From Pleodorina starrii (Eukaryota; Chlorophyta; Chlorophyceae; Chlamydomonadales; Volvocaceae), in contig BRXU01000005.1 of assembly GCA_030267565.1 (NCBI GenBank), positions 2,917,501 to 2,981,500 of the forward strand: 64,000 bases of DNA. Direction: 5' to 3'. Below the pieces are notes generated by a model. That model was not told the origin of the DNA and did no database searches. It saw only the letters and a program-made list of their open reading frames with translations. Both the position numbers and the translations under genes were made by a program. Of this stretch, positions 23,256 through 34,158 are shown in pieces. How positions within the stretch are numbered: position 1 is the first letter of the stretch; each line of letters starts with the position of its first letter.

Positions 23256-25761
23256 CTGCCGCCCGTTAAGTGAGGAGTCCTACAACGGCAAATGGTCGGT
23301 CGGTTGCCACTCAGTCGGTCGGTTGCCGTTTTAGAGTGGGATAATACCGGATACGTACATCCAGAGCCGCAGGGCCCATGCCTCCATCAAGTCGGTTGGC
23401 GGGGGCCGTAGCAGCGCACTGTCCCAAGTTAAGCCTACCGTACACGCCAAAAACACTGCGCGCCATACATGCATTCCTCATCCAAGCGCCTGGAGAAGAA
23501 TGGCCCGCTTGGGGAAGCGGCACACGCGCGCAGGCACCCGCCGTAGTGCAGGCAGTGCAGCACCAGAAGCAGGCCCGTCCCAGTGACCCAGTCCCGTGGT
23601 ACGGTATCGGCAGACAAGGGTGAATCCCCGTACATCGAAGTACCTTCAAAAATCCGCCTGTCCATCGAGATGCCATGGGGAGCCCCTCTGCCCCCCCATC
23701 ATGCTTGAGAGATCGTCGGCTGACCTGCTGCTCGTGGTGTCGCGCTGCCGCGGGTGCTGCCAGGGCCGCGCGGCGAACCGCACCCAATTGTTGGCGCGTG
23801 GAGATCGTGCCATCACCATCCGGATCCGCCCTCGTCGGGCCCCTTTCGCGGGCTCCTTTGCTTGGTCCGTTTCCTGCAGGCGCTTGCGAGCCACGGCATG
23901 CAGGGATGGGGGCGAAGCAGCGGGGCCGTCGGGGAACGCGAGTTGACTACTGCTGCCACATTGGGTATGTTGAGGTATTATCCGCCAACGTGCAACGGAG
24001 CATCGGTGCAGGAGGTGGGGCATAATGAAGATATCGGAGTCGGAAATTCCGTTCAAGGGTGGTGCGCGCAGCCTTGCAAGTATGAGGGACAAGTCAGTAC
24101 AAGCTTTTCGCAACGAACACGCAAGCCATTTTTATGTAACTAGTTACGCTTAGGATATTTGCATTCATATGTATGTCAGCTTAAGTTTCCATCCTCCATC
24201 ATCATAGACAGTCTAACTCTAGCTGAGTGGTAGCGAAAGGCCTCGCACCCGCGGACGCCACTAGAGAGTAGAGAATGTTTCGACGTTGCTTTTTACGACT
24301 TGTTTTTAGCCTCAAACATCTAGTTTCTTACCTGCTCCAAGCGATGGAGCGGCGTTGTCATCGCTCGGGCGCCCTTCAGTGCTCTGACGCTACGAAAGAA
24401 CACAGGTGGTGTCATCGAACCAGTGAAGTGGACGTTCGTCATGGAAGCAATGCGATGCAAAGCCGCCAGCATTTTGGGAATCAGAAGTACGTAGGGCCGC
24501 CTGGTCCTACCTACCTGGTCGTCTTGGCTGCGTAGATTATCAGGAATACAAGCTGACAGGCCCTGGAAGGGAACGAAGAATAACTTGCCAGCATGTTGCA
24601 TCTGGGGCGGATGCCATTCATGCGATACCTGGACGGAGCCCAACTGCCACGAATAATTGTCACCAAACAAGGAAGAGTGCATGGTCATCTGCTGTTAGTA
24701 TTTGTGTCATGTGTCTATGCGTTTGTATGTGTGGTTATTATAGTGGGCTCGATACTTGAGAAAAGTAGAGCCAAAGGCCAGCTGGCTGTGCACTGCACTG
24801 CACCGGAGGCGACCATGGCAGCTGCGGCGTCCATAAAGTGTTAAGGTACAAAGGGCAGGGGGCTCTGGTACAACATCTGCAGGTGCTTAAGCAAAAGGAG
24901 GACCTTTGTTCCTCCCAATAGTAGGTAGTGTCTTTGAGAAGTGAGCATGATCTAATGGTAGGTTCTGAATGTTAAAGCCTTCCTGTAGTAGTCGCAGTAG
25001 GGTCCAAGTGGCCTGTTTTAGTCCTCCCTTCAAAAGAATCAGGTACATTAGTAAGAGAATGCATGATGTGAGAATACCGGTATCCTCAGTTGCATACTTA
25101 TTGATGAATGGATTATCCATCCTCCTTAATCCCCCTAAATCAGGATGTGAAATAAACTGGTACTACAATAGTAAATTTTTATCCATACGAAGCAGGGAAG
25201 CACTCCATCCCCAAACCAGGTCCTGTACATTCCACATTATATATGGCTCCCATTATGCTGATACATTTTCCCCTTACTTTGTGGCTTATAAAGTCTTTTC
25301 CCAGCCCTATATAGTTTCAGGTTCCTGAAGGACTGTGGTACCGTACGGCAAATACTGTCGTACCACACAGCAAGCAACGATTTGCAGTACAGCACACAAA
25401 TGTGGCCTGCCTGCAGCTGGCAGGAAAGGGTGTGGTTGTGGAGCAGCAAAGGTGGAATGGGGCACTTAGAGGATGATAAACAAGAAACTGCAAGTGATGG
25501 AATGAGGGGTGCTGTTGGTGAAAGGGGTGGAGGCAAGAGCAGGGCACACCCAATGGGTGACTACACGATTCACTTGGAGTAGTAGGGTAGCTTAGAGGCG
25601 ACCTGGGAAACTGCAATCGTACTGCAGTGTGCAGCAGACTGGTAAAGGTGATCAGCCCTCACTCCTGTAGCAGGCATAGAACAGTACGACACTGTACCGC
25701 CATTTGTTGTGACACAATAAATTGAGTGAAATACACTCTCCCAGCATCTCAAGAAGCCTTT

Positions 25762-25824
25762 GGTGGGGAGTTGTAGCAGCTAGCAGGCTAGGTCCTAGCC
25801 TGCTAGCTGCTACAACTCCCCACC
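25762..25824. repeat. 63-bp perfect palindrome (31-bp arms, 1-nt centre)
   Basis: The left arm 25762-25792 (starting GGTGGGGAGTTGTAGCAG) is the exact reverse complement of the right arm 25794-25824. A single T at 25793 separates them. A CAC/CAT-rich tract follows directly. Confidence 0.95.
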
Positions 25825-26428
25825 ACCACCATCACCACCATCCACATCACCAACCCCGAACCTATGCTGGAATCTCACCCAAGCTCCACACGCCGCCACC
25901 GTGCTCCCTCTTGCGCCCACATCCACCATCGTCTGCCATTGCCTGCCGCCCGCCCACATGATGCACCCCGCTGCCGCCGTCCCCTCCCTCCTCTTCCACC
26001 CCTGTCGCCCCTGTCCCGTCCCTCCTCCCAAGCACCAGTTAAAAATTGAAGTGCGTATTCAGCAGCAGTGCTTGTGCCATCGAGGTAAAACCCAGCAGGA
26101 ACACACACCACCCCGAAGCGTGGGGCTAGTCAGACCCAGCACCGCCGCCAGCACCCCCTACCAGTCCCACAGGTCCATGATGCCTGCTGTTGCTGCCACC
26201 GCCGGTGGCCTCATCTCAGGGAGGGGGGAGAAGGGGCGGTCCCTGGCCCACCGCCTTGGTGGATGGCCGTGGGAGGGCCACACACCGTACACGGCCCACA
26301 CCTGTCGTGAGAGATGACCATTGGATGCTGACCCATCCAGCCGCGGTGGCTCCTACACGTGTGGTACATGCTGTGTTGGTGCGGCCGCGTGCGGGCTCTC
26401 GGCATCACGCCTTTCGTCCTCCATATCC

Positions 26429-26525
26429 CACACTGCAACGCTACGTTTCCACACGGTAACAATACGTTTCAACACTGTAACGATACGATGCCACGCTGTT
26501 ACGGTACGATCCCACACTGTAAATG
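26429..26525. repeat. 21-bp tandem repeat, ~4.5 copies
   Basis: Imperfect copies of a 21-bp unit of the form CACACTGTAACGATACGTTTC. Because 21 is a multiple of three, the plus strand encodes a 7-residue repeat (HTVTIRF-like). No flanking gene context supports translation. Confidence 0.8.
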
Positions 26526-28046
26526 TGATATCCGCCGCCCAGTATAGTTTATACAATATCCGTCTCGCTATCATGGAAAGCCGATGAGCTAGCACACTGC
26601 GTCAAGTTGTGTGGACAATTACACGCGAGGACAATTGCACCCGACGTCGGTTCAGGCTTTGTGAAAATGTGATTCTTCCCTTGACAGGAACTCCCTGGTA
26701 GATGCCTTTATGAGCTTTTAAATGTAATACCTACGTTTTGCAGCTTCGCTCTTGCCAGGAGTGTAACTGCGCGTCCGGGAGCGCCAGATATATGCGCAAA
26801 ATGTTCACCTTTTGCCGCTAGGTTACCATTGTCATACATATAACAAAACCTAGAACAGCTGTAGCGCTGCCAAGTGGGCCGTAGGCATGAATTCCGCGAT
26901 TGAGAATGGTACGGACGAGAACTGTGCCACCTTTTCTTTTTCCGTTTCTACTCCTTTCTACTTATCATAAAACTCCTCCTGCTGCCAATTCACTTTTTTC
27001 TCTAGTTTGTATAATTTAACCGTTATGACACAAATATCTGTGCCCGGCGAAGGCAAGTCTGATTGATTAGCAGTTTAGCACTGACTCTCCTGAGCGAGAC
27101 CACCATAATCGTGCGAAACCTTCACATCAACGTCCTTCCAATCAGCGTTCATGGAGTAACAGGAGATCGAGCAGTAATTAAGGATTGATCGTCTGTGGCA
27201 TAAACCAAGAGGGAAGCCTTCGAACGCTGTAGGTACCAACCTGAGAATCCTGTCCACGCGGCAATCTACTGAAATCCATCGTTATCATCTCGTTATGTAC
27301 GCCTGTTTGGGTGTACGTTGTGCAGGAACCTCTAAGCGAGCTGCACGTAGTTGCGTCTGCCGTCGGCCAGGCCGTTTTTGCTGCCGCGGACGTGAAGGAC
27401 CCTTACTTTTCTTCAAGTGAGAGAACGAAATCATTCTGAAGCGCGGTTGATGCTGGGGACCGGATGTGCGCCGCGAAGACAGCGATGACTCGACATCCCA
27501 GAGATTACCTTCGCCAGGATCACGAAATCCAGGGAATATCGACTGCTTGCACGAATCGTTATTTGTCTTCTGGATGGAATCGTCACAAGGGGGACCAGCT
27601 TCAGAACCGGTCGCTAGCCATACCAGCTTGACGGGCGGTTCATCCTACCCGCCCCAGCAGGAGCACTCCGGGGAGTGCCATGGCTGGCCTGACCAGGGGG
27701 GTGCCATGGCTGGCCTGACATGGGGTGCACTACGACAGATACGTACCAGAGGGAAAATACACACACCAACTTACGGGTCTTACCCAATGTGTATCCCCCG
27801 GATCCACATACCAGGCGTGCACAAACGTACAGACGTCTCGCCGGCCTGTGCTTGGCAGCATCCCGCCTGGCTGGCTTGGTGATGCTTTCCCTCCCTTTCT
27901 GGGGTCTGTCCCCGCCCTTCTCACTGCATCTTTCTTTCATCCCGGTCATCCATCAACATCACTTGACCACATGCTACTCTTTTTCCGCTTGTCCCCGACA
28001 TGAACTTGCCCACGCAGAGGCGGCCCTGACGAACCACCCAGCCACC

Positions 28047-31000
28047 ATGCACGGCGACTCCTTGACCTTGCCTGCTGTCGCCGGCGTGGGAGACTCCCTT
28101 CGGGCCGCCCGCCAAACCTCAGGTGTGATATTACTGCAAAGTGTTCCAGCCATGCATCCGTCGTAGCTACCTTTGTTTGCTTTACACTTGCACCCATTGC
28201 CATCTGCTACTGAAACCGGTCATCTGTGGTCAACCTGTTGCCGAGGCATCGCAGAGGGATATGTAGGTCCACTGACCATGCAGTTAGTTTGCTCTGCAAA
28301 TGGGAAACAGAGGCTGCTGGCCACCCGCCCCGTTCGCCCTTGTGCCCGTCCGTGCCTCGCAGTAGTGGCGGCTGGCCCCCAAGTTGTGAAGCAGGAACCG
28401 AGCGGCGGGGAGGCTGAGGAGATAGGCAGTGGTGATGGTGACGGGTTGAGTGATGGCGGCGGCAGTGAGGACCCGGATGACTACGAAATCGGTGGGGCAG
28501 CAGACGCTCGCGACGGCGATGGTGGTGGATGCAATGACGGTCTGCAGGCCGCAGCAGGAAATTGCACAACGACACTCCCCGTAGCACACAGACCACATAC
28601 ACCGCCGGACAACGAGCCGGTGAGCCCTCCATACCTACCGTACCTGTCTTTTCGTTGGACGCGCCTGCCTTGAGCAGCATGCATTTGCGGGCGGGGTGGA
28701 TGGATTGTTTCGGCAGGGTCGGCGGTACATGCATTTTCAGGTGTGGTGGGTCGCAGTGCGATGCTGTGCGCGTCCGTTGGTCTCCCTGGCACTGTCGATG
28801 GATGGAAAAAGGTCCAGTGCGCGCGCGTTGACCGCTACTCGCAGTTGACTTGGGGCCTGCTGGAAGCCCGCTTGCTGACAGACTTCACTCATGTCTGCCG
28901 GTGCAGCGCATACTGGCCGATATATCACACTTTCTTGTCTGTGATAGTGTGATTCCCACTGCATTCTTTCTGCAGCGTCGCAAGAAGGGGCCCAAGGAAG
29001 GTGGCAACCGCATCAACTGGAACCGGCCGGTCAACAGGGCGATAAGCCGGACGACTTACACGCATTGTCTGGAGCAAGCAATGCTGGAGACAGGGCTGCG
29101 GGCCGAGGATGTGGCAGGGACGAAGCAAATCGTCACCCTACTGCTGCCCGTCGTGCGGCAGCACATCAGCAAAGCTGGTGGGGATGGCAGTTGCCTGTCG
29201 TACAAATGCCTCTTGAACAAGCTCAGCCGGATGCAGAAGAAAATGGAGCTCGCCGAAGACGCCGCGCTGGCGAGGGCTGCTGCTGGTGTTGGCGCTAAGC
29301 GGCTACGGGACAGCACAGAATGCATGCTGAGCATACCGACTCCGGACCCCAGACGCCCAGAACAGAGGCGGTAAGTCATTGGGTCTTTCTGGCTGGTCGT
29401 TGTTCGTTGCTTGGGGTGGCCAACCCAAACAAAACGTGATAAGCAGCAAGGCGGGGTTCCCCTATCTTTTCGATCCCCTATCTAGCTCCGATGCTAGTAG
29501 CTGCCCGTAGCCGGGAAACCCCTCTTGCCTTCCACCGTCCTGCGCGCCCATTTGTTCATTCATCACTCGCCTCTAGGCCGGTGATCACATACGAGCAAAA
29601 GCTGACACGCTACCCATCTAGCTATTTGCTTGTATGTCGACAGCGGGCTGCTGCTGCTACGTTTATCACACATGACCCAACCCGTTTGCCCTTGTGTGTC
29701 GACCACTTTCCCAACGCATGCATGCAGGCAGACCTTGCACGAGAACCCGATCGCGGTTGGCCTGGCTCGTGCTCCTGCGGCGATTGCCGCCGTCGGTGCC
29801 CCTGCTGAAGCCCCTGCTGCCGCTGGTTTCGCCATCGGCGGTGCTGAATCTGCCGGTACAGCCGTCGTCACTGCAGCTGCCGCTGGTGTCCGCCCTGCTG
29901 CGGCTGCTGCTACTGCTGCTGCTGCTCATACCGGCACAACAAACCTTGCCTTTATTACAGGTCAGCTGAAAGGCACTTCCGCACCCCTTGTTTGGCGGGC
30001 CGCAACGAAAGCACGCACCTGAATCGGGATGCCTTCTTGGTACAGTTGGATCCAGGCCCTCGCATGCAAGGGTAGGCTGAGCCAGCGGACCAGCTGCCTA
30101 CCGGTACATCATCAATGTGTCGGTGTGAGCAGCAGGGAACCCTGGCCCTGCCTGGGTGTTATCAGCCTTCCCCACGCTAGGGTGCACCGGCTCTCAGTTC
30201 GTTGCTTACCCCAATGCAACCTGGGTCAACGTGCTGGAGCTCAAGCGCCTGCTGCCTCTGAGGGCATCATGGAGCGAGAGCTCATAAGGCGCCCGTCACT
30301 GGACATCCTCGCGCCTCTCCTGAACCAGGAGGGGAGGGGGACTAACCGGGAAACGGTGCAACCTAGTGTGGGTGGGAACCCAGTGCCAGGGTTCCCTTGC
30401 AGCGGGGCAGGGGCGCGTGGCACCATAATCCACAGGCGCCACCGGCGCCTCCTAACCCTGCAGCTACGGCTCCTAACCCTGTAGCCACGATTGGTGCAAG
30501 CCGACGCAGCAGCATCTGCGGTAACTGTGCTACCGTAATTCCAGTCGGGTACCCTAATTTCTCCTGGATAAAAACCCTAAAGGAGCAACGGCTGCTTTAC
30601 GCCCTTCTGCTTGTGTGGTTGCTTACACTACATAACTTACACTGCATAACAATCTGAGGCATAACGCGACCTATTTATGGATGGCGGACCCGGGCTTTCC
30701 TCCTTTTGCAGAAGGCTTGAGGCTGGCTGTGGCGAGCCAGAAGCCTTCACCCTTGCGCACCGTCCGTAATCCGTTAGCCATCCAAGGCGCTGGTGCACGT
30801 GACGGCCTGCTGCCTGCGCAAGGCGGCACAATCGTGGCTGGCGGTGCCCCAAGTGCCCCGATCGTGGCTGGAGGTGCCCCAGAGCTGCAGGCGCTTCCCG
30901 CCCCGGACAGCAGCCATGCGTCAGAGTAAGCAAGGGCGCGCCCCCGCCATTTTCATGGCATTCTGCTTGCCGTGGGTTTAATGTGATGTGGCGCGGCGTG

Positions 31001-34000
31001 GGGACGTACAAAATCGCATGGTTTGAGGGCTTCGGTACTTTGAAAAGGAGCTAGGCGGCCAGCAAGATGTTTTCCGCCGGCTTTCATTGGGCAACACTGG
31101 TCTTTAACCCGCAGTGCCCACTCAGGGAAGGCCCCGTCCTCCTCAAACACTGACCGCGCGACCGAAACAGCGTTTGGTTGTTGCCTTTTTAGCAGCGGAC
31201 CACTGTCACGAGCACACCCATAGCCGCGCTCGTCCTGCAGCGGCCTGCATCGCGACAAATGCATCCCCGGACTCCCGTGGTGTCCTATGGGCCCACTCTG
31301 CCGCTGTTGCATCCGGTAACATCTGTGCAACAGGCACCCGGAGGAAACCCTGGAGGTCGCCATCGCACTGTCGCTGACGGGCGCTTGTACCGGCGCAGTT
31401 AACGAGGCGGGTGGCGCTGCTGGCACCGCAGGTTGGTTGGATGGACCCCCATTCGCTGATTTGAGTCCATTTGCGAGGCCCGCTGGCATTTACTGCCCCT
31501 CATCTCTATGAAGTGTGTTTCACCGGAACAAGCGCGCCCTAGCTGTGGCGTCGGTGGCTTGCGTCGTCGTTTCTGGAAATTGACACGCATAACAATCTGA
31601 GCCGTGACGCGACCAAAACAGCTGCTCCTGTGTATGGCGGAATTCGGCTTTCTTTCTGTTGCAGAAGGCTTGGGGCTGGCTGTGGCGAGCCAGGAGCCGT
31701 CACCCTCGCGCGGCGTCCGAAATCCGTTAGCCACCCAAGGCGCTGGTGCACGTGACGGCCTGCTGCCTGCGCAAGGCGGCACGATCGTGGCTGGAGGTGC
31801 CCCACAGCTGCAGGCGCTTCCCGCCCCGAACAGCAGCCATGCGCCAGAGTAAGCAAGGGCGCGCCCCGCGCCATTTTCACGGCATGCTGCTTGCCGTGGT
31901 GTGTTGTGGCGTGGGGACGTACATCATTGCCTGTTCAAGGGCTTTGGTGCTTAAAAAAGGAGCTAGGCGGCCAGCAAGATGTTTTTCCGCCGGCTTTGAT
32001 TGGGCAACACTGGTCTGTAACCGCAGTACCCACTCAGGGAGGGTCGCTGGGCCCGGGCTTCTCAAACACTGACCATGCGACCGAAACGGCCCTTCTTTAT
32101 TGCCTAGAAAAGAGCGGAGACCTTCATGTATGCGCACCCATAGCCGCGCTCCTCCTGCAGCGGCCTGTATCGCGGCCAATGCATCCCCGGACTTCCGTGA
32201 TGTCCTATGAGCCTACGTGCCCTCGCTCTGCCGCTGTTGCATTCGGTGGAATCTGCAGGCTGTTGGATCTGGTGGATTCTTCTGGGATCTTTGCACCCGT
32301 CTGCCACCATATCTGACACCGACCATGTCGCTGCATTCGCAACATCCGCCCCACCCCTAAACCTGCCCTGGTGTAGGTGGATCACGGTCGGCCTTAAGGC
32401 GAGGCGCCAGTCCAGGATTGTGAGCGGCGGCTCATCTGAAGACTCCGTTCGTAGTAAAGTGATTCCTGGAAGCGCGCCGTTCGACTTGAAGGCGGCCGAT
32501 GGTGGGCTGCTGGGAAGTGGGTCCGCGGGAGCTGATGGAGCCGGCGCCGAAGCCGCCGCCGGTGCTGAAGGTAACGATGATGGCAGGGGCGGGTGAATGT
32601 CCAGAGTGCCGTCGCCAGACGCGATCGTCGCACGCCGCGCGACCGGCATTCTGTTGAAGCTGAAATCCCCCTGCCAAGAGTCCGTCAGCACTCTCCGCCG
32701 ACATGGTGCTGCCCAGGCCCCCTATGGTTACGGCGTGCGGCTCCAGGGTCCGCATCTCAGCCACCTCACCCCCCGGCGTCGCCAGCCGCAACACGAGACC
32801 CGAGAGGTCCTAGACTACCCAAGGGCGTGGAGCAGCCCCGAGTGGGGACGCAGCCACCCACCACCACCCGGGGGTCGAGCCTGAAGGGCTTTGGCTCGGC
32901 CGAAGCGTGCGCGGCAGGGTGCGCGGCACGCTAGAGGAGTACCGCTCACATCAATTGGCCTTAGGTTTGGCTGTTCGGGGTCCAGTCTCTGATCGCTGGG
33001 GCCCGCTTCCCCGCGGTTTGGGCTTCGACCGCAGCATGGTCGGGTCTCAGCTGCGGTATGCGCCGGTGATCCTTTTGGGTCCGCTGTTACCCTAAAACCC
33101 CTAAAACCCCTAAAATCCCTAGGATCCTTTGCCCCTGTGGATGCCAAGGTTTGCATTCGCTCTACGAGGCCGCAACGTTGACACGCGCAGCGTTTTCCTG
33201 CGCTCCGCGCTCGATGCCGTGCCTTCCCTCGCATGGCCGTCTGCCAAACCCGCGTTGGCTTCTTACTTCCTGCGCTTTGTCGTGTAACCTTTCCCTCCCA
33301 CGTCCACGTCCATGCCCTCACCTCGCCGCCCCGCATGCGTTCCACCCGGCGCGCGCAGAAGAGCAACTGCTGCGCACGTGCGGCATGCTCGACGACGAGC
33401 TGCAGGGCATTGCTGCCGCCATCGCGCTCCTGGAGCCGCGCTTCCTCCGGTCCCTGGCCGCCGCCAAGTTCAAAGCGGTCGATGCGGCCATGTGCTCAAG
33501 GGAGGGCGCCGCCTCGGCAGCGGCCAAGGCCGCGGCGGCGGCCGAGGAGGTAGCGGCAGCCAGGGAGCGGCTTCGAAGAGAGTACGTGGCAGCTGGGGAG
33601 GCTTGCCTGGCGGCTGCGCAGCAGCTGGCCTCCCCCGAGGCCGCCGCCGCCTTTGACGTCGCCGCCAGCAAGGCCGCGCGCGCCTCCCTGGAGGGCGCGG
33701 AGGCGGAGGTGGTTACCTGGAGCACTGTGTGTGCAAAGGCTGTGGAAAGGGCGCGGCAAGTCGCTGAGATGGCGGAGGCGGATCAGTTGGCGGCGCTGGG
33801 GGCTGAGGCCAGGTACGCGAACGTTGTGGAGGCGGCGGCGAGGGTACTGGCGCGCCTGGGTGGCGGCGGCGGTGGCGACGGTGGCGGCGGCGAGGAGGTC
33901 GTCGGACAGCTGCCCGATCTGGTGGGCTGGGCGGTGGGCTTCATGGACAGGCTGCCGCTGGAGGAGCAGTGGGCGGCTGCCGGCGTGGCGGCGGCGGCGG

Positions 34001-34158
34001 CGCGTGAGGGCGGCCAAATCAAGGAGCAAGCGCTGCGGCTGTTTCTGCGGCTGCCGCGGCTGCAGGAGCAGAGCCACAAAAGGACCGACCCGTTGGCGTT
34101 CCGGCTCTCGCAGCAGATTGCGATGTTTTACATCCGACTGGAGGTCGCCGAGAGGTAG
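28047..34158 (+). CDS. Gene D: unrecognised coiled-coil family protein, full-length paralogue of B and C
   Basis: Exons: 28047-28122, 28363-28619, 28976-29370, 29728-29960, 30712-30925, 32377-32570, 33359-34158; 2169 nt, 722 aa, every phase matching. The ATG has the strong context GCCACCATGC. Residues ~34-37 are VKQE, a sumoylation-type motif, followed by an acidic region (EDPDDYE). Residues ~112-242 hold RRKKGPKEGG (basic, NLS-like), then a ~95-residue segment (NWNRPVNRAISRTTYTHC to LLNKLSRMQKKMELAED) absent from B and C. After it comes the shared linker GVGAKRLRD. An Ala-rich exon and two linker exons precede the helical C-terminal exon (AAIALLEPRFLRSL..., DQLAALGAEARYANVVEAA). Exon 30712-30925 has a second copy at 31665-31848. 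Its apparent stop at the end is a GTAAGC donor. Function unknown; a nuclear location is only inferred. Confidence 0.78.
30646..32250 (+). repeat. ~940-bp tandem duplication inside gene D
   Basis: Sequence from about 30646 recurs from about 31587 with scattered differences, including one 30-bp exonic deletion. Shared landmarks are CATAACAATCTGAG, the exon start AAGGCTTG, GCTAGGCGGCCAGCAAGATG and CTCTGCCGCTGTTGCAT. Each copy contains one complete exon with acceptor and donor: 30712-30925 (214 nt) and 31665-31848 (184 nt). Confidence 0.88.
31665..31848 (+). other. Alternative copy of gene D exon 5
   Basis: It begins after TGTTGCAG and ends at GTAAGC, in the same start and end phases as exon 30712-30925. 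Using it instead of the first copy keeps the frame and gives a protein 10 residues shorter, lacking one APIVAGGAPS-like unit. It could be a mutually exclusive exon, the main exon, or a decayed copy; transcripts are needed to tell. Confidence 0.65.
33090..33120 (+). repeat. Interstitial telomere-like tract
   Basis: Repeated CCCTAAAACC units (periods of about 9 bp) lie inside the last intron of gene D. The chlamydomonadalean telomere unit is TTTTAGGG, whose complement is CCCTAAAA, so the motif matches with one extra C. Confidence 0.7.

Larger units (their letters stand above)
23256..28046. other. Intergenic region between divergent genes C and D
   Basis: Gene C runs left and gene D runs right, so both promoters lie here. 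No gene was supported. The block at ~24850-25700 is visibly more AT-rich than its surroundings and has a minus-strand ORF (25120-24887) with ordinary-looking amino-acid composition; it could be a transposon remnant, but no domain was recognised. The region also holds the palindrome at 25762-25824 and a 21-bp tandem repeat at 26429-26525. The stretch 26560-27450 is again AT-rich and empty. Confidence 0.5.

Noticed and set aside
30926..30931. Apparent stop codon ending the gene D ORF (and its twin at 31849)
   Set aside because: The TAA falls inside a GTAAGC donor, and splicing there joins exon 32377-32570 in the correct phase.
32432..32794. Minus-strand ORF with ordinary-looking composition
   Set aside because: It overlaps gene D's exon 32377-32570 antisense and has no recognisable domain or splice context.
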